Positions 48,899-57,693 of a DNA stretch of 64,000 nt are shown here, one piece after another (position 1 is the stretch's first letter; every line of letters begins with the position of its first letter). The translations under genes and the position numbers were made by a program. Source of the stretch: an uncultured Verrucomicrobiales bacterium (lineage in GTDB: Bacteria; Verrucomicrobiota; Verrucomicrobiia; Verrucomicrobiales; Akkermansiaceae); assembly GCA_937905985.1 (NCBI GenBank), contig CALCWC010000108.1, positions 13,012 through 77,011 on the forward strand, in the 5' to 3' direction. The notes under the pieces are model-generated. The model searched no databases. It worked only from the letters and a program-made list of their open reading frames with translations, and was not told where the DNA came from.

Positions 48899-48953
48899 GC
48901 CCCGTCTCTACCTATTAACCAACGGCAGGGATGGCAGGGGAGTCCCAATAGGC

Positions 48954-49607
48954 ATGGACGAACAATCATGTCTCTGCTGTAAGGGGTATGCGGACGGCCT
49001 CTATGTGCTGCCGCCGCTGCCGTATGAACCGGATGCTCTGGAGCCGCTGCTGGATGCGCGGACGGTGAGCACCCACCATGACCGTCACCACGCCGCCTAT
49101 GTGGCGGGTGCCAACGCCGCCGCGGAGGTTATCCGCAAGGTGGCCGGCAACGTGTACGACGAAACCATTGCGGCCTCCGCCATGCGCAAGCTTGCCTTCA
49201 ACCTCGGCGGCCACATCCTGCATTGCCTGTACTGGGAAAGCCTTTCCCCGCAGCCGCAGGATGGCCCCACGGGCGCGCTCGCGGATGCAATGAAGGATGC
49301 CTTCGGCGGGTACGATGGCTTTATGCGCGTATTCCGCGGCGTGGCCATGGGGGTGCAGGGCAGCGGCTGGGTGGTTCTGGGACGCGAGCGCCTGAGCCGC
49401 CGTTTGGCGGTGCTGGGCGTGGAACGGCACCAGGACATCCTGCTGCCGGGTTTCAAGCCGCTTTTGGTGTGCGATGTATGGGAACATGCGTACTACCTGC
49501 GCTACCTCAACAACCGCGCCGGGTACGTGGACGCCTTCCTGCGCCAGGCCAACTGGGCAGCCGCCCTCAAACGATTGGAAGGGAGAAAGCATGAAAACGC
49601 GCGCTGA
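48954..49607 (+). CDS. sodA: Fe/Mn superoxide dismutase
   Basis: SOD converts superoxide to oxygen and hydrogen peroxide. With the ATG at 48954 (preceded by AGGGGAG) the protein has 217 residues and an unusual N-terminal MDEQSCLCCKGYADG before the standard LPPLPYEPDALEP. Metal ligands by alignment are His42 (HHDRHHAAYV), His90 (GGHILHCLYWES), Asp174 and His178 (DVWEHAYYLRYLNNR). The active-site Gln in GVQGSGW (Gln135) and Gly-Gly before the second His favour a Mn or cambialistic type. The symbol sodA is a family guess. The HdeD-like gene overlaps its last 17 bases. Confidence 0.9.
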   Translation: MDEQSCLCCKGYADGLYVLPPLPYEPDALEPLLDARTVSTHHDRHHAAYVAGANAAAEVIRKVAGNVYDETIAASAMRKLAFNLGGHILHCLYWESLSPQPQDGPTGALADAMKDAFGGYDGFMRVFRGVAMGVQGSGWVVLGRERLSRRLAVLGVERHQDILLPGFKPLLVCDVWEHAYYLRYLNNRAGYVDAFLRQANWAAALKRLEGRKHENAR

Positions 49608-50133
49608 CCTGTATTCTGTAAGCAACCCGTGGATGACGGGCTCGCTGGCCGCCCTGGAGCTGGTGCTCGGCTTTATTCTGCTGGCATTCCCGTATCTGAT
49701 GGGATTTTCCGCCGCATGGGTGGGCGGCATCCTGCTGATAGCCGCCGGCGTGCTGCGCCTGGTGTACGCCATGCGTTACGGCAACAACCGAATGTGGAAC
49801 ATGGTGGCGGGCGCGGTCTATCTGCTGCTGGGCGCGTTCATGGTGCTTATGCCGGTGCTCACCGTGCAGATGTGGACGCTGCTGTTGGGCCTGGCCCTGC
49901 TGGCCGGCGGCACGGTGCGTCTGGTGGTGGCGGTGGGTCAGGCGAGACTGGCAGGCTCTTTCTGGCGCTTCTTCAGCGCCATCGTCACCCTGGCCTTGGG
50001 TGCCATGGTTACCTGGGGTTGGCCGGCGGATTCCCTCTGGCTGATCGGCACGCTCGTGGCGGTGGAGATGATTTTCTCCGGCTGGGTCCTGCTCTTCCTA
50101 ACCCTCACGCCCAACCGCCCCTACGCGGTTTGA
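49591..50133 (+). CDS. HdeD-family (DUF308) membrane protein
   Basis: The 180-residue protein is almost all hydrophobic, with about six membrane helices. GSLAALELVLGFILLAFPYL, WVGGILLIAAGVLRLVYA, YLLLGAFMVLMP and LLGLALLAGGTVRLVVAVGQ follow the HdeD pattern of small repeated helix pairs. HdeD is linked to acid resistance at high cell density in E. coli; function here is unknown. It starts inside the SOD gene (49591) after GGGAGAAAGC, so it is probably co-translated with it. Confidence 0.82.
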   Translation: MKTRADLYSVSNPWMTGSLAALELVLGFILLAFPYLMGFSAAWVGGILLIAAGVLRLVYAMRYGNNRMWNMVAGAVYLLLGAFMVLMPVLTVQMWTLLLGLALLAGGTVRLVVAVGQARLAGSFWRFFSAIVTLALGAMVTWGWPADSLWLIGTLVAVEMIFSGWVLLFLTLTPNRPYAV

Positions 50134-50162
50134 CCACGACAGAGGGGATGAGGCGAGCCTGC

Positions 50163-51119
50163 TCAGTCCCACTCCCTATCCAGCGCATCCAGCACGTCCC
50201 CGCCCAGCGGGGGCTGGCTGGATGCCGCGGCGCATTCATCCAGCTGGGTGACGCGGCGCGCGCCGATGAGCACGCTGGTGAGACCGGGGCGGGAGAGCAG
50301 CCAGCGCAGCGCCAGCTGGGTGGGCGGTATGCCTGCACGTTTGGCGATATCCACAACACGCTGCACCCTGACATCGTTCTGCCGTGCGCGCTCCGGGTTC
50401 AGGAAGACGGAATTGTCGCGCACGGCGCGTGAATCCGCGGGCAGGGCGCTGTTCAGGTATTTCCCGGTGAGCACGCCCTGCGCCAGCGGGGAAAAGGCAA
50501 TGGAGCCGGTCCCCTGCCGCACGGCCTCCGCCAGGCGGGATGCTCCCGGCTCGCGGTCGATGAGGTTCATGCGGAACTGGTGCAACAGGCAGGGTACATG
50601 CGCCTCCCGCAGCATGGCGCAGGCTTGCGCATACAGCTCCGGCGGGTAGTTGGAGAGCCCCGCGTACAGGGCCTTGCCGCTGCGGACGATGTCGATGAGC
50701 GCCTGCATGGTTTCCTCCAGCGGAGTTTCCGGGTCCGGACGGTGGTGGTAGAACACGTCCACGTAATCCAGCTTCAGGCGGCGCAGACTCTGGTTCAAGC
50801 TGGCTACCAGGTACTTGCGGGAGCCCCAGTCCCCGTACGGGCCGCCCCACATCAGGTAGCCGGCCTTGGTGGAAATGAACATTTCATCGCGGTGCGCGGA
50901 GAATTCCCCCTGCAGCAGGTTGCCGAACCGCTCCTCCGCCGCACCGGGAGGCGGGCCGTAGTTGTTGGCCAAATCGAAGTGGCACACGCCCAGCTCCAGC
51001 GCCCGCGCCACCAGCGCGCGCCCCTCTGCCGGGTCGTCCCCATCCCCGAAATTGTGCCACAGCCCCAGTGATACCTCCGGCAGCAACACCCCGCTTTTTC
51101 CGCATCTCCTATATTCCAT
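50163..51119 (-). CDS. Aldo-keto reductase (YghZ/Gpr-like)
   Basis: The 318-residue protein closely resembles E. coli YghZ (L-glyceraldehyde-3-phosphate reductase). Shared stretches are RRCGKSGVLLPEVSLGLWHN, HFDLANNYGPPPGAAEERFG, ISTKAGYLMWGGPYGDWGSR, YVDVFYHHR (catalytic His region) and AFSPLAQGVLTGKYLN, with SVLIGARRVTQLDE near the end. AKRs use NADPH to reduce aldehydes, so a detoxification role is plausible. I start it at 51119, because a promoter -10 box lies 7 bases upstream. A second ATG at 51128 lies inside that -10. Confidence 0.9.
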   Translation of the reverse strand: MEYRRCGKSGVLLPEVSLGLWHNFGDGDDPAEGRALVARALELGVCHFDLANNYGPPPGAAEERFGNLLQGEFSAHRDEMFISTKAGYLMWGGPYGDWGSRKYLVASLNQSLRRLKLDYVDVFYHHRPDPETPLEETMQALIDIVRSGKALYAGLSNYPPELYAQACAMLREAHVPCLLHQFRMNLIDREPGASRLAEAVRQGTGSIAFSPLAQGVLTGKYLNSALPADSRAVRDNSVFLNPERARQNDVRVQRVVDIAKRAGIPPTQLALRWLLSRPGLTSVLIGARRVTQLDECAAASSQPPLGGDVLDALDREWD

Positions 51120-51126
51120 GCCCTCC

Positions 51127-51155
51127 ATTGAACGCCAAATCGCGCCTCTTGTCAA
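51127..51155 (-). promoter_or_regulatory. Promoter of the aldo-keto reductase gene
   Basis: Perfect TTGACA (51150-51155), 17-base spacer, TTCAAT (51127-51132); 7 bases to the ATG at 51119, which decides the start. Confidence 0.65.
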
Positions 51156-51183
51156 TTTCCTTTCTGACAAAAACACCTTTGGT

Positions 51184-52164
51184 TCAATCCTCTCCAACTA
51201 GCCTCTGACGGAGATTCCGGGAGTAGTTTTGGAGGGGAATGTCGTAACCGACCTTGGCGCGTTCGCGGCGGGCGGGCAGGGTTTCGTTCTCCCCGTGCTT
51301 GAGGAGGAAACCGCGGTTGTAGAAGATTTCTGCAATGGCGCTGTTGTAGATGGGCAGGAGGATGCTGCGCTTGGGAAGGTCCGGCACGGCGCGGCGGAGC
51401 AGGGCTATGTACGGGGCGGAGCAGTTGGCGGTGACGGTGTTGTAGTGAGCTCCCTGTTCGTTGGCATTGTTGGCAAATTCCAGCATGCCGAGCAGAAGGG
51501 TGAGTGTCTGCTGCGGGGTGGTGAGTAGTGGGTAGATGTAGAGGTCTTCGTGGCGGTAGTTGGTGCGCAGGGCGAAGATGTCCTCCTCCGTGCCGATGAG
51601 GCAGGCGAGGCCATAACGCTTGTACAGGCCGCCGACGGCGTTTTGCTCATCGCCCACCGGCACGCGCGTTTCTGCGGAGAAGACGATGTGGCGGCCGTCC
51701 GCAAAGGCGAAGCTCATCATGGTGTGGCAGATGGCCTCGTGGCCGTCCCAGCGGCATTCCGCGAAATCCGCGCCCACCAGGGTGGAGAGGTCGTAGGTCT
51801 CCGTGGTGTAGCGGGGCTCGTAGTCGTTCTCCGTGGTGTAGCGAAAGTCGCGCAGATCCTGGATGGTGAGGATGTTCCCGTCCAGCGTGCAGTGGGGTGT
51901 GCGCACCCAGGGGGTCTGCCAGGGACCGCGCGGGTTGGGCAGCAGCAGGTAGGCAATCGCGCACACCAGGAAGCAGCCCCAGAGCCACCCGCGCACGCTG
52001 CGCACCTTGCCGCTGCGCCACAGCCACACCGCTCCCGCTGCCAGCACCGCCACGGGAATGATGCACACGGGTTGGTAGACGAGCAGGCCCAGCGACCACA
52101 GCAGGACAATGGCGAGGAGGACATCCTCCAGGAATTGGGCGGTGATGGAGAGAATGCGGAGCAT
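51184..52164 (-). CDS. DUF4105 (Lnb N-terminal-like) membrane protein
   Basis: The 326-residue protein has two or three N-terminal membrane helices (LEDVLLAIVLLWSLGLLVYQ, CIIPVAVLAAGAVWLW and WLWGCFLVCAIAYLLL), then a periplasmic domain. MSFAFADGRHIVFSAETR and YNTVTANCSAPYIALLRRA match the DUF4105/Lnb N-terminal domain, which has a conserved NC(T/S) motif. The domain's role is unknown. It starts 6 bases after the BatD-BatE gene and is the last gene of the MoxR operon. Confidence 0.78.
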   Translation of the reverse strand: MLRILSITAQFLEDVLLAIVLLWSLGLLVYQPVCIIPVAVLAAGAVWLWRSGKVRSVRGWLWGCFLVCAIAYLLLPNPRGPWQTPWVRTPHCTLDGNILTIQDLRDFRYTTENDYEPRYTTETYDLSTLVGADFAECRWDGHEAICHTMMSFAFADGRHIVFSAETRVPVGDEQNAVGGLYKRYGLACLIGTEEDIFALRTNYRHEDLYIYPLLTTPQQTLTLLLGMLEFANNANEQGAHYNTVTANCSAPYIALLRRAVPDLPKRSILLPIYNSAIAEIFYNRGFLLKHGENETLPARRERAKVGYDIPLQNYSRNLRQRLVGED

Positions 52165-52170
52165 GGCGGG

Positions 52171-54582
52171 CTAGAATCGCAGAATGACGGGCACGCGGGG
52201 GCCGCCGGGGGCGAGGGCGCGCACATCCGCCGCGTTCACCCAGCCGCGGATGCCTGTGAAGGTCTCCACGTAGCGCCAGTCCGCGCGCTCGGCCAGCAGG
52301 TGCACCGGGGTGGATGCGGGCAGGGTCACAATCGCGGCGCCGTCGGCATCCGCGGAGCTGCGGGCGGGCGTGGCGTTGATGATGTACGCCAAGTCGCTTG
52401 GCGGCAGGGAGGCGATGTTCGGGACCTCGCGCGTGCCGTAGTACACCCAGTCCGCCACGCAGAGCAGGCTGAGCAGCGCGGCTGCGGCGGTGCAGGCGTG
52501 CAGCCACGGCTTGTGCGGCGCGCGCCGGCGGTAGACGAGCAGGGCGATGCAGAACGCCAGCACCGCCGTGCAAACAACCGTTGCCACCCAGAGCTGGCTG
52601 GGGGTCAGGTAGGTGAAGGCATCGTCCGCCGCGGTGTTGACGGGCAGGATGGCACCCTCCTTGCGCTGGATGAACTCCAGGTTGGCGCGAGCCTCGGCGA
52701 ATCCGGGGTCGATTTGCAGGGCCTTGGCATACTGGTATGCGGCCTCCCCGCTGTGCTTAAGGCGGTACTCGCAGTTGCCGATGTTGTAGAAAACGTCGGG
52801 ACTTCCCGGGAATTGGGCGTCGTAGGATTTGAGCGTCTCGATAGCCTTGCTGAACTGCCCGGCCTCGTAGGCGTTCGCGGCATCGTCGCCCGCCGCCAGG
52901 CTCACGGGCAGCAGGGCCGCCAGCAGCAGAACGGTTGTGGTGCCGATGCCCGCCAGCGCCTTGCGGATGGCGTGCAGCATGCGCTCGCGGTCTCCCGCGG
53001 TCAGCTCCGCGTGCGCGTCGGGGCGGAAGGCCTCCACGTCGCGGCGGTTCAGGATGTCCTGCAGCTCCGGTGTGATGTCCTTGGCGGCGAAGTGCGATTC
53101 AATGTACGCCCCCGCGCCCTTGAGGAAGGCGAGGGCGTCCTTGGCCTTGGCCAGGGAATCCAGCTCCCTGGCGCGGGCGCGCTGGTCCGCCCCGGCAGCC
53201 AGGCGGCGGGTGAGCGCGCGGTAGCCCATGATGCCGAACAGCGCAACCGCCGGCACGTAGAGCAGCAGCCACAGCCAGCGCGGCAGCGTCACGGGGGCCG
53301 CATACTCGTCTGTGGGGATGAAGCCGTAGATGTCCACCATCTCCGCCACGGGCACGGTGCCGGCGGGCGGCGGCTCCGCGGCGGCAACGGCCTGCATGCC
53401 GGAGCCGCTGCTCTCAGTCTCTCGCCAGGGCAGGGCGATGGGCGCGGTCTGTGCCTGGCGGTACTCCAGCGACTGCGGGTCGAAATAGCTGAAATGGAAG
53501 GCGGGGATGCCGCTCACCTCCTGGGTGGGGCGCATGAGCTGGGTGAAGACCACGGCCTCCGTGATGCCGTTGGAGTTGACGATGGGCTTGCGGGTGGCGG
53601 GCACCAGCTTCCAGCTGTCGGCATCCTCCGGCACGGGCGGGGTGATGGTGTCCAGGTTGCCTGTTCCGGCCACGGTGATTTCCACCTCCACGGCCTCGTT
53701 CATGGCCAAATCCTCCGCCTGGGTGGCGGCCTTCATGCGGTACTCGCCAACCGCCTTCGCGTAGTCCCCCGGCGTGCCGGGCGGCAGCGGCAGCGCGCTC
53801 GTCCGGAACACCGGCAGCTTCACCTCCACCTGCGAGGTGGCGAAGAACCCGCGGTTCTGCACCACGGGCACGCTGCCCGTGATGTCGGAGTTGCCCTCGC
53901 GGAACGGCGTGTAGCTGCCGATGCAGTCCGTGGTGAGCCAGTTCTTGCTCTTGGCGTAGGCGGTGGTTTCCGGGAAGAGGGCGTTCTGCACCACGGCGGC
54001 CACACCCTCCACGGGCGCGCGGAACGTGCCCGCACGCACGCCCACCGAGTTGAACTGCGGCGGCACCGGAAGCGCGCACCCGCCCGGCATCAGGAACTTC
54101 ATTGCCACCTTCACCTCCTGGTCCACATAGCCGTCGCCGTCCACGCAGGGATGCCACAGCACGCCGTAGGTGAACGGCTCGTTCATCCAGATGATCTTGC
54201 TGGTGGATTCCACGGGTAGGGCCGGCACGCTCACCTTCACCTTGCGCCCGTTCTTGTATTCAACCTCCAGCTCCTTCACATCGATGCTTCCCGGCGCATC
54301 CGGCGTCACCACGATGGGGTACACCTCTGCGTTGCGGCGCTGCGGGTCTGTGGGGTTCACGCCGCTCTGCGGCTGGCGCAGCTCCACCTGCGCGTGCTCC
54401 ACGCGCGGCTTCTGCTTGATGAGGAAGAGGTCTCCTCCCACATCGGGGTCGATGAGGTAGAGCACCGCCTTCTCCCCCGGCAATGCCACGCCGGTGGACC
54501 ACACGGCCTCGATTTCCGCCTGCAGCGCGCCCGCAAACAGCGCGAGCATGCCGATGATGAACGTTGCAATGTGTCTGTACAT
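52171..54582 (-). CDS. BatD-BatE fusion protein
   Basis: The 803-residue protein has a signal peptide (IATFIIGMLALFAGALQAEI), then the BatD (BatD-like oxygen tolerance) region of beta-rich Ig-like domains to about residue 435, a membrane helix (LWLLLYVPAVALFGIMGYRAL), a basic helical segment, and a second hydrophobic stretch. From about residue 555 a TPR pair (YEAGQFSKAIETLKSYDAQF and GEAAYQYAKALQIDPGFAEA) is followed by two membrane helices and an SH3-like C-terminus (VHLLAERADWRYVETFTGIRG). TPR plus SH3 is the usual BatE content, so two Bat proteins are fused here. Bat proteins were linked to oxygen tolerance in Bacteroides, but the mechanism is not known. Confidence 0.8.
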   Translation of the reverse strand: MYRHIATFIIGMLALFAGALQAEIEAVWSTGVALPGEKAVLYLIDPDVGGDLFLIKQKPRVEHAQVELRQPQSGVNPTDPQRRNAEVYPIVVTPDAPGSIDVKELEVEYKNGRKVKVSVPALPVESTSKIIWMNEPFTYGVLWHPCVDGDGYVDQEVKVAMKFLMPGGCALPVPPQFNSVGVRAGTFRAPVEGVAAVVQNALFPETTAYAKSKNWLTTDCIGSYTPFREGNSDITGSVPVVQNRGFFATSQVEVKLPVFRTSALPLPPGTPGDYAKAVGEYRMKAATQAEDLAMNEAVEVEITVAGTGNLDTITPPVPEDADSWKLVPATRKPIVNSNGITEAVVFTQLMRPTQEVSGIPAFHFSYFDPQSLEYRQAQTAPIALPWRETESSGSGMQAVAAAEPPPAGTVPVAEMVDIYGFIPTDEYAAPVTLPRWLWLLLYVPAVALFGIMGYRALTRRLAAGADQRARARELDSLAKAKDALAFLKGAGAYIESHFAAKDITPELQDILNRRDVEAFRPDAHAELTAGDRERMLHAIRKALAGIGTTTVLLLAALLPVSLAAGDDAANAYEAGQFSKAIETLKSYDAQFPGSPDVFYNIGNCEYRLKHSGEAAYQYAKALQIDPGFAEARANLEFIQRKEGAILPVNTAADDAFTYLTPSQLWVATVVCTAVLAFCIALLVYRRRAPHKPWLHACTAAAALLSLLCVADWVYYGTREVPNIASLPPSDLAYIINATPARSSADADGAAIVTLPASTPVHLLAERADWRYVETFTGIRGWVNAADVRALAPGGPRVPVILRF

Positions 54583-54596
54583 GTCGAAAATGGTGT

Positions 54597-56588
54597 TTAG
54601 TAGTCCTTGCGGGGCGGGCGGACCGTGTTGGAGGGCGCGTGCGGGATGGGCGAGCCCTTTTCCTCGTCCAGGTGCATGCGGAGGATATCCGCTGCGGACT
54701 GCTGTGCCTTTTCCTCCTCGGTCATGGGCACGGGCTGTTCGCCTTCGTTCTCAGGCTTGGCCTTCTGCTGCTTTTGCTCCCGCTGGTCCTGCTGGTCTTG
54801 GTTTTGCTGTTGCTTGTCCTGTTCCTTGTCCTGCCGGCCCTGCTGTTGCTTGTCTTGATTCTGCTGCTGTTGCTGCTGCTGATCCTGGTTTTGCTTGTCT
54901 TGCTGGTTCTGCTGGTCTTGCTCCTGCTGCTGATCCTTGTCCTGCTGATCCTTTTGGTCCTGCTTCTGCTGGTTGTCCTTGTTCTGCTGATTTTTCTGGT
55001 CCTGTTGCTGCTGGTCCTGGTTTTGCTTGTCCTGCTGGTTCTGTTGGTCCTGGTTTTGCTGCTGTTGTTGTTGTTGCTGCTGCTGTTTGAGGCGTTCGAT
55101 TTCCTCCTCCAGGTCCTTGATGAGCTGCTTGATTTTGGCAATGTTGGACTCGGCGGGCTTCAGGCCGGGGTCGATTTTCAGCGCGTTCTCGTAGGGAAGG
55201 AGATCCTTTTTCAATTCCTCCACAATCTTCTCCAAATCCTCGATAGACGGTTGCTTGGGTTCCTGCGGCGCGGCGGCGCTGGAGGCATCGTCCTCATCGG
55301 GGTCGGTGGAAGTCTGCTCCGCCTGCTGGGCTTCCTCACCCCCGCCGTAGAGCTTGCGGAGCTTGTCTATGGTGGCGTTGGCTCCCACGTTGCCGATTTG
55401 GTAGAAGGCTGCGGCTTGCATCTGCGGGTCGCTGTCCAGCAGGGCCTCGGAAAACGCCTCCCTGGCATTGGCATCGTCCTGGCCCTCCTGCATAAGCCCT
55501 ATGGTGTACTGCACCACGGATTGCGCGCTCGGCGCAGCCTGCGCCGCCGGGGTGAGAAGGAGCAGAAGCACCACCACCGCCGCCCCGCGCCGCGGCAACC
55601 GCCATTCCGTGGCAACCACGATGGCTACCACCAGCAGCGCCAGCGCTGTCCACGCAAACCACGCAAAGAGGTCGTTGGGCACCTTGTTGGTGGACACGTT
55701 TTCCTCATGCTTGTCAATCTTGCGCACGGCGTTCTTGGTGAAGGCCGCCAAATCCGTGTTGGAGTCCAGCACGGCGAAATCGCCGCCCGTGGCTTCCGAG
55801 AACTTGCGGAGGGAATCGGCGTCCAGCTTGCTGATGACGTGCTTGCCGTCCGCATCCTGCCACAGGCCGTTCTGTCCCTTGGGGTCGGGTATGGGACCGC
55901 CGGCTGCCGTGCCCACGCCCACGGTGATGACCAGCAGCTTGTCCTTGCGCGCCTCCTCCGCAATGTCGAGCGACGAGCCCACGGTGTCCTCGCCGTCGCT
56001 CAGCAGGACGAGGGCGTTCGTGCCGTCGGGCGCGCTGCGCTTCATGTCCTGCATGGCGCGTTTGAGCACCAGGCCGAAGTTGGTGCCGCCCGTTCCCGCC
56101 CAGTTGCGGTTCACCTGCTCCAGGGCATCGCGCAGTGCGGTGTGGTCGTATGTCAGCGGCACCACCAGGTCGGCATCCCCGGAAAAGACAATCAGCCCGA
56201 TTTTGTCGGAGGGCAGGGAGTCTATCAACTCGTATGCCGCGGCGCGCGCCTCCTCCAGGCGTGACGGCTTCACGTCCTGCGTTTCCATGGAGCGGGAGAT
56301 GTCCAGGGCAATGAGCAGGTTGCGCCCGGTGGAAAGCCCGCCCGCCTCGCGGAAGCCGTTGATGGGGCGCGCGAGCGCCGCGATGGTGCAGGCGAGCGCC
56401 AGGATGCAGAGCGCGGCGGGGATGATGCTGCGCCAGGCGGGCCGCCGCGTCACCAGCTCGTTTGCATGCTCGGCGGAAACCAGTTTCAGCCAGCCGTTCC
56501 CCGTCTTGCGGCGCGCGAGCACCACCAGCCCCGCCAGCAGCGCGGGCAGGAACAGGAACCAGAGGATGTGCGGGTAAAGGAAGCTCAT
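54597..56588 (-). CDS. BatB-BatC fusion: VWA membrane protein with TPR region and Gln-rich tail
   Basis: The 663-residue protein has the BatA/BatB plan: N-terminal helices, a VWA domain (NLLIALDISRSMETQ, MIDAS DxSxS; LVLLSDGEDTVGSS; GTGGTNFG), and a membrane helix (WFAWTALALLVVAIVVATEW). A BatC-like part follows, with a TPR-like helical region around residues 360-500. Residues ~495-610 are an extreme low-complexity tract of Gln, Asn, Asp and Lys. The tail is soluble and ends in PHAPSNTVRPPRKDY. In other genomes BatB and BatC are usually separate. The gene is 14 bases upstream of BatD-BatE. Confidence 0.82.
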   Translation of the reverse strand: MSFLYPHILWFLFLPALLAGLVVLARRKTGNGWLKLVSAEHANELVTRRPAWRSIIPAALCILALACTIAALARPINGFREAGGLSTGRNLLIALDISRSMETQDVKPSRLEEARAAAYELIDSLPSDKIGLIVFSGDADLVVPLTYDHTALRDALEQVNRNWAGTGGTNFGLVLKRAMQDMKRSAPDGTNALVLLSDGEDTVGSSLDIAEEARKDKLLVITVGVGTAAGGPIPDPKGQNGLWQDADGKHVISKLDADSLRKFSEATGGDFAVLDSNTDLAAFTKNAVRKIDKHEENVSTNKVPNDLFAWFAWTALALLVVAIVVATEWRLPRRGAAVVVLLLLLTPAAQAAPSAQSVVQYTIGLMQEGQDDANAREAFSEALLDSDPQMQAAAFYQIGNVGANATIDKLRKLYGGGEEAQQAEQTSTDPDEDDASSAAAPQEPKQPSIEDLEKIVEELKKDLLPYENALKIDPGLKPAESNIAKIKQLIKDLEEEIERLKQQQQQQQQQQNQDQQNQQDKQNQDQQQQDQKNQQNKDNQQKQDQKDQQDKDQQQEQDQQNQQDKQNQDQQQQQQQNQDKQQQGRQDKEQDKQQQNQDQQDQREQKQQKAKPENEGEQPVPMTEEEKAQQSAADILRMHLDEEKGSPIPHAPSNTVRPPRKDY
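54770..55095 (-). repeat. CAG/CAA-rich tandem repeat in the BatB-BatC gene
   Basis: This coding stretch is nearly all CAG, CAA, GAC and AAG codons, in irregular repeats of about 9-30 bases. It encodes the Gln-rich tail and is likely prone to length change. Confidence 0.7.
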
Positions 56589-56595
56589 GGCGGTG

Positions 56596-57693
56596 TTACG
56601 GTGCAGGATGCGGACGCGCGAAGCACAGCCCCGTGCCCAGCAGGAGCAGCAGCGCCGCCAGCCCCAGCGGGTACATGAACAGCTCTTCGTAGCTCACGAT
56701 GGTGCGGCGCTTGGCGTCCGTCTTCTCCAACTTGTCGATGATTTGGAAGGCTTTCTGCAGCTTGGCACCGCTGCTGGCGCGGTAGTAGCGGCCGCCGGTG
56801 CTGTGGGCAATCTCCCTGAGGGTCTTCTCGTCGAAGGTGTCCACATCCGAGGTGTAGCGGGAGATGCGCTCATCTCGGCCGATGGCGATGGTGAAAATCT
56901 TGATGCCGAGCTTGGCGGCCTGCTTGGCTGCCTCGATGGGCGTGATGGAGCCCATGTTGCTGGCTCCGTCCGTCACCAGGATGATGACCTTGGACTTGGT
57001 CTCCGTGCGCTCGTTGAGGCGCGTGGCGGCGGTGGCGATGGCTGTGCCGATGGCCGTACCGTCCTCCTGGATGTACCCCGGCCGCACCTGCCCGTTGAAC
57101 AGGTCCTGCGTGGCCAGGTAGAACTGCTCGATGATGTAGCAGACGATGCCGTGGTCCAGCGTGAGCGGGCAGCAGAGCTTGGCCTTGCCTGCAAAGGCCA
57201 CCAGGCCGATGCGGTCGTTCGGGCGCCCCTCGATGAAGTTCTTCATCACGGCCTTGGCGGCGGTCAGGCGGTCCACACGGCGGTTGGCGGTGCGCCCCAG
57301 GTTGTCGGTGACTTGGAAAACCATGTCTTGGCTGGCCATGGAGCCGGAGAGGTCGCAGACCATCATGATGTCGATACCGCTGACCTTCTGCTCCTGGTAT
57401 TCGTTGCGCCACTGGGGACGCGCCAGCGCCAGCAGGAGGGAAGCCGTGCCCAGCACCAGGCACACCGCACCGATGCGCCCGGCAAGCGTGCTCGGCTTGC
57501 GGAGGTATTTGGCTATGAACGGCACGCACGGGTACACCACGCCGCTCATCGTGCCGGGGCGCCGCCTCAGCAGCGCCAGCGGAATGATGAGCAGCAGCAG
57601 CCACAGCACCCACGGCGCGCCGAACAGAAACTCCTGCACGGCTTGCGCCTGCTCCGCCTCGGCTGCGGCCAGGATGGGGCAGGGGAGCGTCAT
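56596..57693 (-). CDS. BatA-like VWA membrane protein
   Basis: The 365-residue protein has N-terminal hydrophobic helices (APWVLWLLLLIIPLALLRRR and a second near residue 70), a VWA domain with MIDAS VCDLSGSMASQ, LVAFAGKAKLCCPLTLD, and ILVTDGASNMGSI, and a C-terminal membrane helix (YPLGLAALLLLLGTGLCFA). It overlaps the upstream 190-residue gene by 4 bases (ATGA) and is followed by BatB-BatC after 7 bases. Confidence 0.88.
   Translation of the reverse strand: MTLPCPILAAAEAEQAQAVQEFLFGAPWVLWLLLLIIPLALLRRRPGTMSGVVYPCVPFIAKYLRKPSTLAGRIGAVCLVLGTASLLLALARPQWRNEYQEQKVSGIDIMMVCDLSGSMASQDMVFQVTDNLGRTANRRVDRLTAAKAVMKNFIEGRPNDRIGLVAFAGKAKLCCPLTLDHGIVCYIIEQFYLATQDLFNGQVRPGYIQEDGTAIGTAIATAATRLNERTETKSKVIILVTDGASNMGSITPIEAAKQAAKLGIKIFTIAIGRDERISRYTSDVDTFDEKTLREIAHSTGGRYYRASSGAKLQKAFQIIDKLEKTDAKRRTIVSYEELFMYPLGLAALLLLLGTGLCFARPHPAP

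Noticed and set aside
54770..55095. CRISPR-like regular repeats
   Set aside because: The repeats are codon-level Gln-rich coding sequence with no constant repeat and unique spacers.
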